Positions 34,701 to 62,970 of a stretch of DNA of 64,000 bases are shown here, piece by piece. How positions within the stretch are numbered: position 1 is the stretch's first letter; every line of letters begins with the position of its first letter. Below the pieces are notes generated by a model. That model saw only the letters and a list, made by a program, of their open reading frames with translations. It was not told the origin of the DNA and made no database searches. The stretch covers positions 25,460,449-25,524,448 of the forward strand of contig OX411546.1 of the NCBI GenBank assembly GCA_948146395.1, read 5' to 3'. The DNA is from Fragum whitleyi (taxonomy: Eukaryota > Mollusca > Bivalvia > Cardiida > Cardiidae). The position numbers and the translations under genes were made by a program.

Positions 34701-37700
34701 TACAGTTCTGTCTAAATCTCGTTCTGCACTGTGATAACAATGTTCAACCTCTAGTTTTAATGTCTGTGGAAACATTTCCAATATCATCTGTAGTTGGTCA
34801 TCAACATCCTCCTGGGATGATTCTGATGTGCTCTAAAATAAAATACATGTACAAGGTTTTCCCTACATAACAAAACATAACATAACATAACAAAGGCTAT
34901 AAAACCTTCACCAAACATATAGGATCTGTCATGAGATTTTATTTGAGAAAAGCTGGTCTTAACTGAGTCTACAAAAGAAATGCTATTAAGTGAGCCTTGG
35001 CTCGTTTAATATCTTTTCTATTCTAGACAAGCTTAAGATCAGCTCATCTCAAACAAAATTAAGTTACAGGTTCTTTTTCTCACATTAACAATTTTTGTAT
35101 GCTAAAAGACAATTTTTGAACGTCCCAGATGACAGAAATACCCTGAAAAGGTGCTTAATATGGCGTAGTGATGACGTCATTAAGAATGTAATCTTACGCA
35201 AGAGTAAAACAAGGATATCTCTTATGAACTGTGATAACAATGTTCAACCTCTAGTTTTAATGTCTGAGGAAACATTTCTAAAATCATCTGCAGTTGGTCA
35301 TCAACATCCTCCTGGGATGATTCTGATGTGTTCTGAAATGAAATACAATGTTTTCTCTACAAAGGTTATTCAAATCTTAACCAGACATATAGGATATTTC
35401 ATGAAATTTTGTTTGAGAAAAGCTGACCTTAAATAAGTCTACAAAAGAAATGTTATTAACCCTTGGCATGCTGAACCCAGAATATTCCTGCTTTGGTAGG
35501 AGCTATAGACCAACATCAGCCTGCACATATGTGCAGCCTGATGTTAGTCTACACCATCTGTTTTTCACTTTCAAACCAGAATTGTCAATAGATTTAGTTT
35601 TTCAAATAAAAATTGACCTACAGTAGGTACTTTCAGTGATTTTTGCCCTTTGATTTTGATGAAAATTTACAGCCAAAATTTATTCAGCATGACAAGGGTT
35701 AAAGCCTTGGAGACCTTAATAACTTTTCTATTCTAGACGAGGTTGAGATTAGCTTATCTAAAAACAAAATTGAGCAACAGATTCATTTTCTCACATTAAC
35801 ACTTTTTGTATGTTAAACCCCAATTTTTGGAAACGCCCATTTACAGAAATACCGCAAAAATGTGTATTGAATGGTTTTGTGATGACGTCTTTTAGAATGT
35901 GAGCTTACACATGAGTAAGACAAGGATATCTCTGATGGCTGTTTGTTAAAGAATACAAGGGAATGTATGTGAGAAAATAAGATAATAGAAGGATCTTTAT
36001 TTTAATGTACTGTTTGAAAATAAAAATCAGTTCATGGAAGAAGCCAAATAAAATAACCTTGAACCATTCTACTGTGAAGCCCCCCCCACACACACACACA
36101 CACATTTGTAATTCAGTGTTCTCAAATTGTTGCCAGACTTTGTAAGCGACTTACCCTTTCACTTTCCCCTTGAGAATCCAAGTGTTTTCTGTTATGTTCC
36201 ACACTGCAAGCTGCCAGTCTATCTTCCAGTCTAGATGATGCAGAAGGGACAATTTCTTCTGATTGGTCAGCTTCTTGAGAATCTAATTAAATTAGATCAG
36301 GAAAATAACATAAAATGTAACAACAACAAAATTGCTTCATACAACATTAAGAATGAAGACAATCCGAATAGTAATACAACAATTTTTAGGAGAAACATTC
36401 AATCAATCTATGATTGATGAATCTTCAATAGAACAATAATTTTGCCATTTAGTATTTAATACTGTTAACTCAAATCAGTTGATTGGAATGGATTGTCTAT
36501 TCATTATATTTCTGTACTAAGGAGTATTTGTTTATTTTTATTAACCTTTGTCATGCTGAACCCTGAATATTCCTTTTTTGGCGGGAGATATACAAAAAGA
36601 TCAGTCTGCACATTTGTGCAGTCTGATCTTAGTCTACACCACCTGTTTGTTTTGTTTCACCAGAAATTGTGTATGGACTTTATTTTCAATAGAAATATTG
36701 GAATACTATTTTGTCTTTCAGATCCTTCAGTACTTTACTTTTGGTCAAATTTTGCAAAGATTTTCATCTAGCATGAAAAGGGTTAAGTTATAAAGTCTGT
36801 AGGAATACCTGTTTTGGATAATGAGGCTGCCAGCTCGAACATCCACTCACAAACTTGAATACTAAAATATGGAAATGTACATTTTCAATTATATAACATT
36901 TATATGAATGACATATTCATGTTTCAAACCTATGACCGATAAGAAATTTACAGTAGATGACAAAAGCGAGATGAGTTTGTTAAAATCTAATGCCAATTTT
37001 TCCCAAGTTAGAACTTGCAAAGAAAAGGACTAGCAGGGGCCAATTCGCCAATGGCCCCTAGATTTTGGGCTGGGCCTCTAATCTTTTTGAGAAAATACCT
37101 ATAGCCCTAATGATAAATAATCAACTTTAGCAGTCTGAGCCCCTAGGAAAAAATTGTTAGTCTTTTTCTCTGCCTTCATAGCTCACCTTGAACGTGAAGG
37201 ATGACCTTGTTATCAAAACATGAATATCTAGGAGGACTTTTTATAATTGGCATTTTTGTCTCTTTAATAACTTTTGCAGACAGACAGACTGACCAAAATT
37301 ACAGATGGCCAATGGTAAAACAATATTTCCCCAATCTTGCAGATGCAGGGGAATGAAAAATAAATACCAGGTATATCATTTACCTGTTTTTAACCAATGT
37401 AAAAGTAAATTAAAAAAGGTTTGTACAGGGAGACATTTGGTCAGTAAAAGTATCAGTGAAAACAGGAGAAGAAACAGGCTTTATTTTTACTTGTGATTCG
37501 TCAGGCAAAAGGGACCCTCTGGGTAGTGACAGTAGTGTAAAGTGTTGACTCTAGTCAGGTTGCCTAGGGTCAAAACTTTTAGCACACCGCTAGTTTTGAG
37601 AATATTTAAAAATGCTCATTCCTAGTTCATGTTCAATTTTTTTAGAATCCTTTAGTTGACATGTACAGGAACAGAGCTCCTTTTCAAATATTTAATTTAC

Positions 37701-40700
37701 CGATTTCCCAGATAGCCCTTTTTCTTGTGTCTAGTCACATATGAGACTGTGCCTGATATTTCCAACAGTTCCACAATTTGCATGAGGCGCAAACATTTTG
37801 CAGCCAAGACAGTTACATTGTGTAATTTGTAGATTGACTTACTGTCTACAGGTACTTTGAGACTTCATTTATCAATAAAATGTTAAGTGAAGAATCTGGT
37901 CAGACTGTGCGGATGCACAGACTGACCAGAGTCTTTGCTTAGCTAACACTTGAAATTATTGGAAATGTCATCCGCAGGTTAATATTTGTACAGGGTATTT
38001 TTCACAGTCAAATGAAAATTTTGATCATTTTCTATATTCACTGGACTTTATATAGTGGAAAAAGAAAACAAGAGGAGACTCCTAGATCGCTCACCTGAGT
38101 CTCTTTGACCCCTGGGACATCACATTAATTAAATAGGCAGATGTCAACAAGGAGAAAATTTCTACATTAGATCAATACCATGGAATGTTTTCAGTCAAGA
38201 GCAAGAAGGACATGCCTTTTTGCTCTTTGATTCTATGTAAAAAAGGATGCACCCAGGTGGTGCCAAAATGTAACCCCAGGGTCTTGATATGAACAAAATT
38301 GGTAGAGGTCTACTAGATGATGCTACATACTAAATATGAAAGCAGTCTGCCTTCTGGTTTCAGAGAAGAAGATTTTTTAAGATTTTCTTATTTTCACCCA
38401 TCATGCTCAGATGAGCTAAAAGGGATGCACCCAGGTGGAGCTCAAATATGACCCGAGGGTCTTGATATGAACAAACTTGATAGAGGTCAACTAGATGATG
38501 CTACATACCAAATATGAAAGCTGTCTGCCATCTGGTTTCAGAGATGAAGATTTTTTGAAGATTTTCTTTTTTTACCCTTCTTGCTCAGAAGAGCTGAAAA
38601 GGGATGCAGTCGGGCAAAGCCAAAATATGACCCCAGGGTCTTGAAATGAACAAACTTGGAAGAGGCCCACTAGATGATGAGACATACAAAATATGAAAAG
38701 TGTCTGCCACTTGGATTCAGAGGAGAAGATTTTTGTAATTTTTTGCTCTTTGATTCTATGTAAAAATGGGTTGCGCCCGGGCAAAGCCCAAATAAGACCA
38801 CAGGGTCTTGATATGAACAAACTTGGTAGAGGTCCACTAGATGATGCTACATACCAATTATGAAAGCTGCCTGGCTTCAAAGAAGAAGATTTTTGAAGAT
38901 TTCCCTATTTTCACCCTTTTTGTTAAGGGTTAAGGGAAAGTTAAGGGTGGATTTCATTTATTTGAACAACTTTGGTAGAGCTTGACCCAGGGAACATCCC
39001 TGCCAAGTTTCATCAAGATAGGCCCACTGATTTAGGAGGAGAAGATGTTTAAAGAAATTGTGGATGACAGACGACGGATGATGACCAACTGACGACGGTC
39101 ATTGGATGATCACATAGCTCACCTTGAGCACTTTGTGCTCAGGTGAACTAAAAATGCTATCAACAAGTAATTTTCACACACACCCTCTTTATTGCTGTCT
39201 TTTTATTTTAGTCTGTGCAAAATTTTGAGAAATAGGAATAGTCAAAATGTATTGATAAAATAAAGTTATATCACCTCTCTATATCTTTAAACCCTGGAAT
39301 GTATGCATCCATTACATCAATAAATTGATCTACATCAATATTTTCTTCAGCATTCTGACTGTCCCCTAAATCCTCTAAAATACTGATAACATACTGTAGT
39401 ACAATTTCATCAACATCACTGAAAACAGAAATTATCCAATGTAAAAGAAACTCAGTTGTGCTTTTTAAAACAATTACCAGGGCCCGAGGTTATAAAACTT
39501 TTTTCATGCTCTACTGAGAATCTTCTCAAAACAAATTCAAAACTTAAATATATGTATGAACATAAAAGATAATATTAATAAGTTGTTATCTATAACAACT
39601 TATAAATATTACCTTTCTATTCATACATTTATACAAGTATTACAACAGAATTAGGACTTATATATCAAGTTGAAAATTGAGAAAATGTTGAGTTGAGAAT
39701 GAGAAAAGTTTTATAACCTCGGGCCAGGATCACAAAGTTTAAGAAAAGCTGTTAATGATTTATATGTATAATTCGGCTTACTATCTGGGGTAGAAAATAT
39801 TGAGACAACTGGTAAGATGTGTTTGTTAACCCTTTGCTGTTTAATCCCTGCTTTTTACGTGCCTGTGATTTTATAATTGAGAAAACATTGTGAAAAAAGA
39901 AGAAATTGCTTCTGACAAGCAGTTTCTTCTTTTTCCACACTGTTTTCCACCCTACTGAATGGTTATTTTTCAAATTAAATCCACAATTAATTTTTGTTTG
40001 CAAAACCTTTGAATTTGGACAGGTCCAAAATTATGTAAAACAGGAAAGGGTTAAAGACAAATTCCCCTACCACTGCCTTTTTTCAGAAACAATAGTTTGA
40101 TACAATACAGTGATCAACAGAACTACTAAATTCATTATGGTAAGAGACAGCACAACAAAATTAAATGTGAAATTTAAAATGCCCACACATTTGACCTTGA
40201 AAATGACCTTGACCTCAAGTGATGGCCTTGAAGTTGAAACTAACAGAAAGGTCTAGTCACAAGTAATACACATGGGAAATATGCTGACTCAACCACTAAC
40301 CAATCAAAAGTTATGACCAAATTTAAAAAGGTTTTGTGGAAAAACAAACAGGACAAAATTAATTCTATGTGCCCGATTTTTCAATGCAGGTGCACAAAAA
40401 TTAAGAAATTGCCTGATCTTTTCTTCAAATGAATTTTGTCTTAATCCTTTCAGTACAGTTGTAGGTTTTACATCTCTTAAGTATTTGTACAATCATTTCA
40501 ACAAGAAGGCTATTGCAATATCTCAAGTTTTAAACGGCAGCAGGAGAGCTAAATATTAGAAAGGGTTAGGCAATAGGCAAAGATCAGACTGCCATCAATC
40601 CATCAAGGTGTAAAAGTAATCATCCGGACAAAATCAGACAGACTAACAGACAGATGTACTAAAGCACATACACTCAGCTGTAATTGTGACAACTTTGTCT

Positions 40701-41118
40701 CGCTCATTACAATTTGGGCCAACAAATAAATGTGTAGGCTTATCTTTGCCTAGGCAGTAATTTAACCCTTGTCATGCTGAATAAATTTTGGCTAAAAATT
40801 TTCATCAAAATCAAAGGGCAAAAAGCACTGAAAGTACTAACTGTAGGTCATTTTTTATCTGAAAAACTTAATCTATTGACAGTTCTGGTTTGAAAGTAAG
40901 AAACAGGTGGTGTAGACTAACATCAGACTGCACATATGTGCAGGCTGATGTTTGTCTATAGCTCCTACCAAAGCAGGAATATTCTGGGTTCAGCATGACA
41001 AGGGTTAACTTGATCAGCATTACAAGGGGTTAACTTACCAAACGTTATTCTGCAAATTATGGGCTTTTAAGAAATCCAGTAAGGCTTTGTTAACTTTGCC
41101 CTCACTAACTGCAGCCAT
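28602..41118 (-). CDS. CUEDC2: CUEDC2, CUE domain-containing ubiquitin-binding protein
   Basis: Eight exons with consistent phases join into 291 residues (the human protein is 287): 41118-41039, 39418-39275, 36861-36809, 36282-36155, 34832-34641, 32810-32740, 29713-29653 and 28748-28602. The N-terminal region [16 protein letters not shown] and [12 protein letters not shown] matches the family's N-terminal block. The CUE domain lies at about 142-188 and contains the MFP motif at 155-157. The C-terminus [19 protein letters not shown] ... [11 protein letters not shown] is almost identical to vertebrate CUEDC2. In mammals CUEDC2 binds ubiquitin through CUE, dampens IKK/NF-kB signalling and affects steroid receptor and APC/C control. 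ATG at 41118 is the first in-frame Met and gives the expected length. The gene is unusual for its decayed exon copies and 3' minisatellite. Confidence 0.93.
29005..29215. repeat. Family R repeat fragment
   Basis: Contains ctggccagcctttgcatcca, acaggccgaccagagcttcg and gaaattgttgaaaatgtcat, shared with the other R copies. It lies in the last CUEDC2 intron. Confidence 0.5.
29391..29618 (-). mobile_element. TTAA-flanked MITE, family D, copy 1
   Basis: TTAACCCTTTCCTGTTTTAC to ATTAAACAGCAAAGTGTTAA, with an internal hairpin aagaagaaattgcttgtc / ataagcaatttcttctttt. Other copies lie at 30757-31272 (interrupted) and 39826-40054. It ends 35 bp from the donor of CUEDC2 exon 7. Confidence 0.8.
29653..29713 (-). 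CDS. CUEDC2: CUEDC2 exon 7
   Basis: The acceptor is GTATTTCAG|A and the donor is AAAGCA|GTAAGT. It encodes [20 protein letters not shown], matching the vertebrate YMMVDSAEDQKIHRPMAPK block. It completes the split Arg codon from exon 6 and ends in phase 0. Confidence 0.88.
29776..30060. repeat. Large inverted repeat, family J
   Basis: The arms are gtgaacaacaaaagctatat at the left and atagcttttgttgttcac at the right, with tgcttgcaggataacctagc inside. Part of the interior (tgatt.aa..agccctgcttgcag) recurs at 30470-30510, so it is an interspersed family. Long T runs follow at 30069-30090. Confidence 0.55.
30757..31272 (+). mobile_element. TTAA MITE family D, copy 2, split by family E
   Basis: TTAACCCTTTGCTGTTTAAT to CAGGAAAGGGTTAA. 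The left part stops at gaaaacattgtg (30823) and the right part resumes at aagaagaaattgcttctgat (about 31115). The uninterrupted copy at 39826-40054 reads straight across this point. Confidence 0.85.
30824..31114 (+). mobile_element. Hairpin-ended element, family E, copy 1
   Basis: It begins aaacaagagctgtcactgta and ends with (ACGG)n at 31030-31077, then gcctccctatcgggggcata followed by A's. 'gccccc..cggggggc'-type complementarity is present at both ends. A second copy is reversed at 48684-48957. It inserted in an A run of MITE D with only a 2-3 base A duplication. Confidence 0.8.
31470..32590 (+). mobile_element. Family B element, copy 4, carrying a nested SINE
   Basis: It starts aaacaagaggaccatgatgg and runs through units with gatgctacataccaaatat and ctgccttctggtttcagaga to cttcgtgctaaggtgagcta. 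The SINE at 31901-32125 interrupts it and duplicates AAACTTGGTAGA on both sides. Confidence 0.75.
31901..32125 (-). mobile_element. tRNA-related SINE with 12-bp target duplication
   Basis: It is flanked by AAACTTGGTAGA at 31889-31900 and 32126-32137. Read on the minus strand it opens with gtgttcgatccccgacggc, which resembles a tRNA T-arm, and ends with a (TCAA)n tail. The D-arm half is absent, so the copy is 5'-truncated or the head is diverged. Target duplication length and tail fit a SINE. Confidence 0.65.
32740..32810 (-). CDS. CUEDC2: CUEDC2 exon 6
   Basis: The acceptor is TTGTTTCAG|TCA and the donor is ATCCAAAG|GTAATA. It encodes a lysine-rich linker, [20 protein letters not shown] then LIQ, ending with two bases of an Arg codon. 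The KKKK run may help nuclear localisation (inference). Confidence 0.85.
33105..33205 (-). pseudogene. Decayed partial copy of CUEDC2 exon 5 (copy d)
   Basis: Minus-strand reading gives HSAEQ..., then ITQAG-like codons with a TAA where the gene has TTA, then TAITEFNK and a donor-like GGTTTG. It corresponds to [18 protein letters not shown] and [10 protein letters not shown] of the real exon, with a short deletion. No acceptor is retained. Confidence 0.75.
33222..33295 (-). pseudogene. Decayed partial copy of CUEDC2 exon 5 (copy c)
   Basis: Minus strand: [25 protein letters not shown] followed by the donor-like AAG|GTTGGT. Two in-frame stops. The copy ends exactly where the family H element begins (33296). 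Confidence 0.78.
33296..33940. mobile_element. Family H element, copy 1, interrupted by a palindrome
   Basis: It starts cagggcttgtgccagctttt and contains gggagtcattgaccctctga and ggttgcaccactagaaaatc. It is homologous to 54214-54583 read in reverse. A palindrome of about 290 bp at 33505-33795 (gtgcctgtgatta / ttagtatcacaggcac; aacggatgtttttacaagca / tgcttgtaaaaacatccgtt) is inserted within it. Confidence 0.7.
33980..34090 (-). pseudogene. Decayed partial copy of CUEDC2 exon 5 (copy b)
   Basis: Minus strand: [29 protein letters not shown], aligned with [26 protein letters not shown]. One in-frame TAA; the donor is changed to AAG|CTTGGT. Confidence 0.8.
34528..34608 (-). pseudogene. Decayed partial copy of CUEDC2 exon 5 (copy a)
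   Basis: Minus strand: [22 protein letters not shown] with an intact-looking donor AAG|GTTGGT. It lies 33 bp downstream of the functional exon. The stop and missing 5' half rule out use as a coding exon. Confidence 0.82.
34641..34832 (-). CDS. CUEDC2: CUEDC2 exon 5 (CUE domain)
   Basis: The acceptor is TATTTTAG|AGC and the donor is AATAAG|GTTGGT; 64 codons, phase 0 at both ends. It encodes [20 protein letters not shown] and [13 protein letters not shown]. The MFP and the di-leucine-like end are the ubiquitin-contacting positions of CUE domains. It is the only uninterrupted copy among several duplicated versions. Confidence 0.93.
35229..35333 (-). pseudogene. 5'-half copy of CUEDC2 exon 5
   Basis: Minus strand: acceptor TTCATTTCAG|AAC, then [20 protein letters not shown] and [20 protein letters not shown]. 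The first 40 codons are nearly identical to the real exon, including the MFP motif. The frame then hits TAA at the duplication junction and there is no donor. Confidence 0.88.
35456..35702 (+). mobile_element. TTAA-flanked MITE, family C, copy 4
   Basis: Inserted in duplication unit 2. The matching place in unit 1 (34984-34990) reads gctattaagtgagcc, with a single TTAA. This gives a clean empty site and proves TTAA duplication. Confidence 0.9.
36078..36106. repeat. C-run plus (CA)n microsatellite
   Basis: Short run of C followed by about twelve CA units in CUEDC2 intron 4. Confidence 0.9.
36155..36282 (-). CDS. CUEDC2: CUEDC2 exon 4
   Basis: The acceptor is TTTAATTAG|AT and the donor is GAAAGG|GTAAGT. 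It encodes a polar linker ([20 protein letters not shown], then [20 protein letters not shown] and SER) between the N-terminal block and the CUE domain. This is the least conserved part of the protein. Confidence 0.85.
36541..36786 (+). mobile_element. TTAA-flanked MITE, family C, copy 5
   Basis: TTAACCTTTGTCATGCTGAA to CTAGCATGAAAAGGGTTAA. It ends 23 bp from the donor of CUEDC2 exon 3. Confidence 0.8.
36809..36861 (-). CDS. CUEDC2: CUEDC2 exon 3
   Basis: The acceptor is AATATTTTAG|T... (36863-36862) and the donor is AAAACAG|GTATTC. It encodes [18 protein letters not shown], a short helix that matches the position of the vertebrate GTIGDMMQKLSGQLSD block. Confidence 0.82.
37885..37985. repeat. 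Family R repeat fragment
   Basis: Contains ctggtcagactgtgcggatg, cacagactgaccagagtctt and attggaaatgtcatccgcag, with an obvious inverted pair around gcggatgc. It lies in CUEDC2 intron 2. Confidence 0.5.
38065..39152 (+). mobile_element. Family B tandem-core element, copy 5
   Basis: It starts aaacaagaggagactcctag and ends with the hairpin gctcaccttgagcac... gtgctcaggtgaac then taaaa. Units carry gatgctacataccaaatatg and ttcacccttcttgctcag. It lies in CUEDC2 intron 2. Confidence 0.78.
39275..39418 (-). CDS. CUEDC2: CUEDC2 exon 2
   Basis: The acceptor is CTGTTTTCAG|T and the donor is ATAGAGAG|GTGATA. It encodes [20 protein letters not shown] then [20 protein letters not shown] and PGFKDIE, matching LDEVIFSYVLGVLEDLG ... 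EAYVPGFAHI of vertebrate CUEDC2. Confidence 0.92.
39478..39725. mobile_element. MITE family F, copy 2 (intact)
   Basis: It runs from cagggcccgaggttataaaa to ttttataacctcgggcc as one palindrome of about 248 bp, with a central taataagttgtt / aacaacttataa. It serves as the reference for the interrupted copy at 14154-14985. It lies 60 bp upstream of CUEDC2 exon 2. Confidence 0.8.
39826..40054 (+). mobile_element. TTAA-flanked MITE, family D, copy 3 (intact)
   Basis: TTAACCCTTTGCTGTTTAAT to CAGGAAAGGGTTAA, with central hairpin agaagaaattgcttctgac / aagcagtttcttcttt. It is the empty-site reference for the family E insertion at 30824. Confidence 0.85.
40762..41008 (-). mobile_element. TTAA-flanked MITE, family C, copy 6 (reversed)
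   Basis: TTAACCCTTGTCATGCTGAA to TTCAGCATGACAAGGGTTAA, near-perfect ends. The interior is in the opposite orientation to the other copies. It ends 31 bp from the donor of CUEDC2 exon 1. Confidence 0.85.
41039..41118 (-). CDS. CUEDC2: CUEDC2 exon 1 (start codon)
   Basis: ATG at 41118 sits in AAAATGGCTGC, and the exon encodes [20 protein letters not shown] then NLQNNV. The donor is AACGTTTG|GTAAGT. It aligns with MELERIVSAALLAFVQTHL of vertebrates. The start is chosen because the protein then has the family's usual length. Confidence 0.88.
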
Positions 41119-43056
41119 TTTCTGAAGAAAAAAAAACACAAGTGTTGAAGATAACTCTTATACTAAGGCTCATACTTGACCTTCATACTCATGTTTGACC
41201 CTCAAACCAGGGTTTTGACACACAAAAATCTAACTAAAGGCTCTTGAGTGCCCGATACACTCCAAATCCCGAATCAGCCTACAAATAATTACTATAAGAG
41301 ATTGACTAGGCTTCTCAAGGAAAGAGAATGCAAAACTAGCACACAGAAACAATTCAACATTATTTGAAATTCAACCAAAGAACATAAATAAAAAATTTAA
41401 TTGAAATTTAAATTTATGCTACTTTGAAGCAGAAAATCTGAAATCGATCCAAAGGGGTTAGGGGAAATGATTTCTTAAGCTCATATATCATAGAAGGAAT
41501 TTAGTTCCTCCTATAAAAGTCATGTCTCTCATTTGAATGATATAAGTTTTTGTAGTATGATCACCTATTAACAGGACTGTGGTAATTACATGCAATGTAA
41601 TTACATTACAAAATAGGGTACATCGAAATATCCTGTTTACATTTACAGCAAAATGAAAATTCAATAAATTGAATTACAATTACTTTTTTAAATACAATTT
41701 ATTACCTTTTCCAATTACTTTCAGTATATGATTAACCAATTTTAAGTAAATGGAATATGACAAAGGGTGCAATATAACTTTATAGTCATTTAAAGACTTT
41801 TTTAGAAACTAGATGTATTGTCAGCACTAAGTAAGGGAATGTTTGGAAATGAATATCATTTCAATTCAGGACTGAACGCTTTTAATGCCATGGAATACCA
41901 TCACACTTGCTGGCTTATTAATCAGGTTTAGACTCGCACTTTTTATTGCCACCAGCCTGAAGGACCCATCAGCCACATTTCTTACAGGACCAGCCTGATA
42001 ACAGTTCTTGTCAATCTTGCAACCAAGTCTATTAAGCGACCATTTTTTTTTATTTTTATTGAGTGACCGTTTTCAAAATCCCTACAAAAATCTTGTAGGG
42101 AATATAATATTCAGTCTAAAATACATGAATATGAATCCTTTTGGTTAAAACTCATTAGAGTATTATTAGTACTTTTGAGTTTTAACAACAAAGCATCATA
42201 GAGAAATTCGCAAAAGCATATATATTCAATCAAAATAATGTTTCATATTTGTAAACAAAAAGTAAACTTAGCGACCATTCTCTTTAAGGAACAGTTTTTT
42301 TGGTGTTTCCATAAGTGGTCTATTGATACACATTGTACTGTGTACAAATTTAACAATTTGATTTTGAGACGTACCTCTCACTGAAAGTCTTACACTAACT
42401 TTATAATTCAGGAATGCTATGGTCATGTTTGCAATCCAGCTACAGAGTAAAAAAAGATTTAAAACTTGTTTGAATATGCTAAAGAAGATGGTTAGTTCTA
42501 ATAGGGGTAAAGTGCAAGGATACTTGATGAAACTGCTGCTGAGACGCAACATGGTTTTGCAAAAAGCTCTATGTAAAGCACCAACACATGGGGTCTCAGT
42601 TTATCATCTTCAAAGGCAGAGGTGTGAAAATACAGGTTTTGTCCACTTGTCCCTGGATACTTCATGAACAATGTCAAATTGTTGTAAATGTCATGCACAG
42701 GCTCAAATGATCTATTCTTCTGTCTTAATGATGCCTTTTACAAATCTATACAAATGAAATATAACTATTGAACTTCAAAAAAAAATATCAAACATATTGT
42801 TTTTGTAAATTCTTTGAAATTAGAATAGAAATGAAAATATAACAAATTCAATGTTTGGGTTGTCAAAACAGGTTTAGGGGGACATTTTTACCCACCTAGG
42901 GCTGACTTGGATTTTATTTTTTGAGTAGTCTTGGTCAGCACTGATGGAGAATAGACTAAAATTAACATCAAATTCAAGCCCCGGATAGAGGCCAAGGTAG
43001 GGACATTTTTACCAAATTAGTGGCTGTTTCGACTCTGCCTTATTTTGACTTTAGGC
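41119..43056. other. Intergenic region between CUEDC2 and MAP3K7 (divergent genes)
   Basis: AT-rich, with no recognisable exon. An open frame at 42419-42667 shows no family. A worn family A start may be present at 41235-41290 (aggctcttgagtgcccgata). Family R phrases occur at 42660-42710. Promoters of both genes should lie in this region or just beyond it. Confidence 0.45.
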
Positions 43057-43065
43057 CTGTAAACC

Positions 43066-43576
43066 GGTTCACAGTCAACTCGGCCTGTGAATAACTCAGC
43101 CCGTCAACTCGGCCTGATTATATTATATAGGTACATGTATGACGATGCAATGTAAATATTTTGGGGATCTTATGTGCTTTTTTAAGATTAATAATTACTC
43201 GTTAAAAGGATTTTTTATAAAAATAATAATCTTATTTTACTCTTATATGATGGCATTTGTGTAAATATGAGATAAAATAGACATAATTAAATACTTAATT
43301 CACCTTTTATTCAAATTTATTTTTCAAATTATTTTTTTTTCTAAGCACAAAAGAAGATGACAAGTTATATGCGTATTAAATATGAAGATCGTAGATTTTA
43401 ATCATCAATTGTGAATTTGCAATCATTGATTAACTATCTGATAAGTGTGCTTATATATTATTTTACTAGGCTAAACACTATATAAGTTATATACAGGCCG
43501 AGTTGACGGGCCAAGTTTTACACAGGCCGAGTTTTACGCGGGCCGAGTTTTTAACAGGCCGAGTTGACAGGACACC
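43066..43576. mobile_element. 511-bp Mutator-like element with iterated ends and 9-bp duplication
   Basis: The left end is GGTTCACAGTCAACTCGGCC; the right end, read inward, is GGTGTCCTGTCAACTCGGCC. It is flanked by CTGTAAACC at 43057-43065 and again at 43577-43585. The motif ctcggcc / ggccgag is repeated two to four times inside each end (43076-43123 and 43495-43570). No ORF. The 9-bp duplication and GG ends fit the Mutator superfamily (inference). Confidence 0.78.
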
Positions 43577-43970
43577 CTGTAAACCTTCATGACTTGAATG
43601 CTTTACAAATGGAATAAAGAAAAACGCTCATTTTTGAAGTTGCCTGACACATTGAAAAGTGAAGGACATTTGCTCGACCAGTTTGTGATTTTTTGCCATT
43701 AAACAGTTAAACGAAATGTTTGATCAGTCATAAGAGGGACGAACATACCGAAAAGGGGTCCGACCGAAAAGGAATCCTACCGAAAAACAGTGGCCTCTTT
43801 TTACATCAGTTTGAGAAGCTTTTCTTTGTGTAATGAAAAAAAAGTAGCGATCTTACTGAAACCAAATTATGAAACGATTTTAAATTTCGATTAATTTAAC
43901 AGGATGTTGATATAGTTGTTGTTGTTTGCGTCGTACTTTTGAATAATTTGTGAAAATTACAAATACATTT

Positions 43971-43978
43971 ACTTCCGG
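43971..43978 (-). promoter_or_regulatory. ETS-type promoter motif upstream of MAP3K7
   Basis: ACTTCCGG lies 50 bp before the MAP3K7 start codon; its complement CCGGAAGT is the consensus core ETS (GABPA-like) site. Such sites mark TATA-less housekeeping promoters. If transcription starts here, the 5' UTR is only about 50 bases. Match by eye only. Confidence 0.35.
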
Positions 43979-43995
43979 ATTTGAAACAAAACAAA

Positions 43996-44016
43996 ATGAA
44001 GCACAAAATTTATTGA
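43996..44016 (+). CDS. Possible short upstream ORF before MAP3K7
   Basis: ATG at 43996 opens a six-codon frame (MKHKIY, stop TGA) ending 11 bases before the MAP3K7 ATG at 44028. It would matter only if the transcript starts upstream of it; the start site is not known. Confidence 0.3.
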   Translation: MKHKIY

Positions 44017-44027
44017 AGTTATCCAAA

Positions 44028-62785
<18,758 letters not shown>

Positions 62786-62807
62786 TGAGATGATAAGGTT
62801 CTGTAAC

Positions 62808-62970
62808 AATACTGTAATAAATGTATGGACATAAAGATAATATCAATAAGTTGTTACAAGTAACAACTTCTTGATATTATCTTTAATGTTCATACATTTC
62901 GTTTGAATTTTAAGTTCAAGAAAATTCTCAGTTGAGAATAAGAAATGTTTCATAACCTTGGACCCAGACT
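62808..62970. mobile_element. MITE family F, copy 3 (left end missing)
   Basis: taataaatgtatggacataa / aagttgttacaagtaacaac / ttcataaccttggaccc matches the right two-thirds of the palindrome at 39478. It starts about 40 bp after the exon 6 donor. Confidence 0.65.

Larger units (their letters stand above)
34729..35935. repeat. Tandem duplication of a ~500-bp unit with half of CUEDC2 exon 5
   Basis: Unit 1 (about 34729-35222) and unit 2 (about 35229-35935) both run from ctgtgataacaatgttcaac to acaaggatatctct. Each holds the 5' half of exon 5 plus upstream intron. Unit 2 is longer only because a family C MITE sits in it at 35456-35702. Divergence is moderate. Confidence 0.88.
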
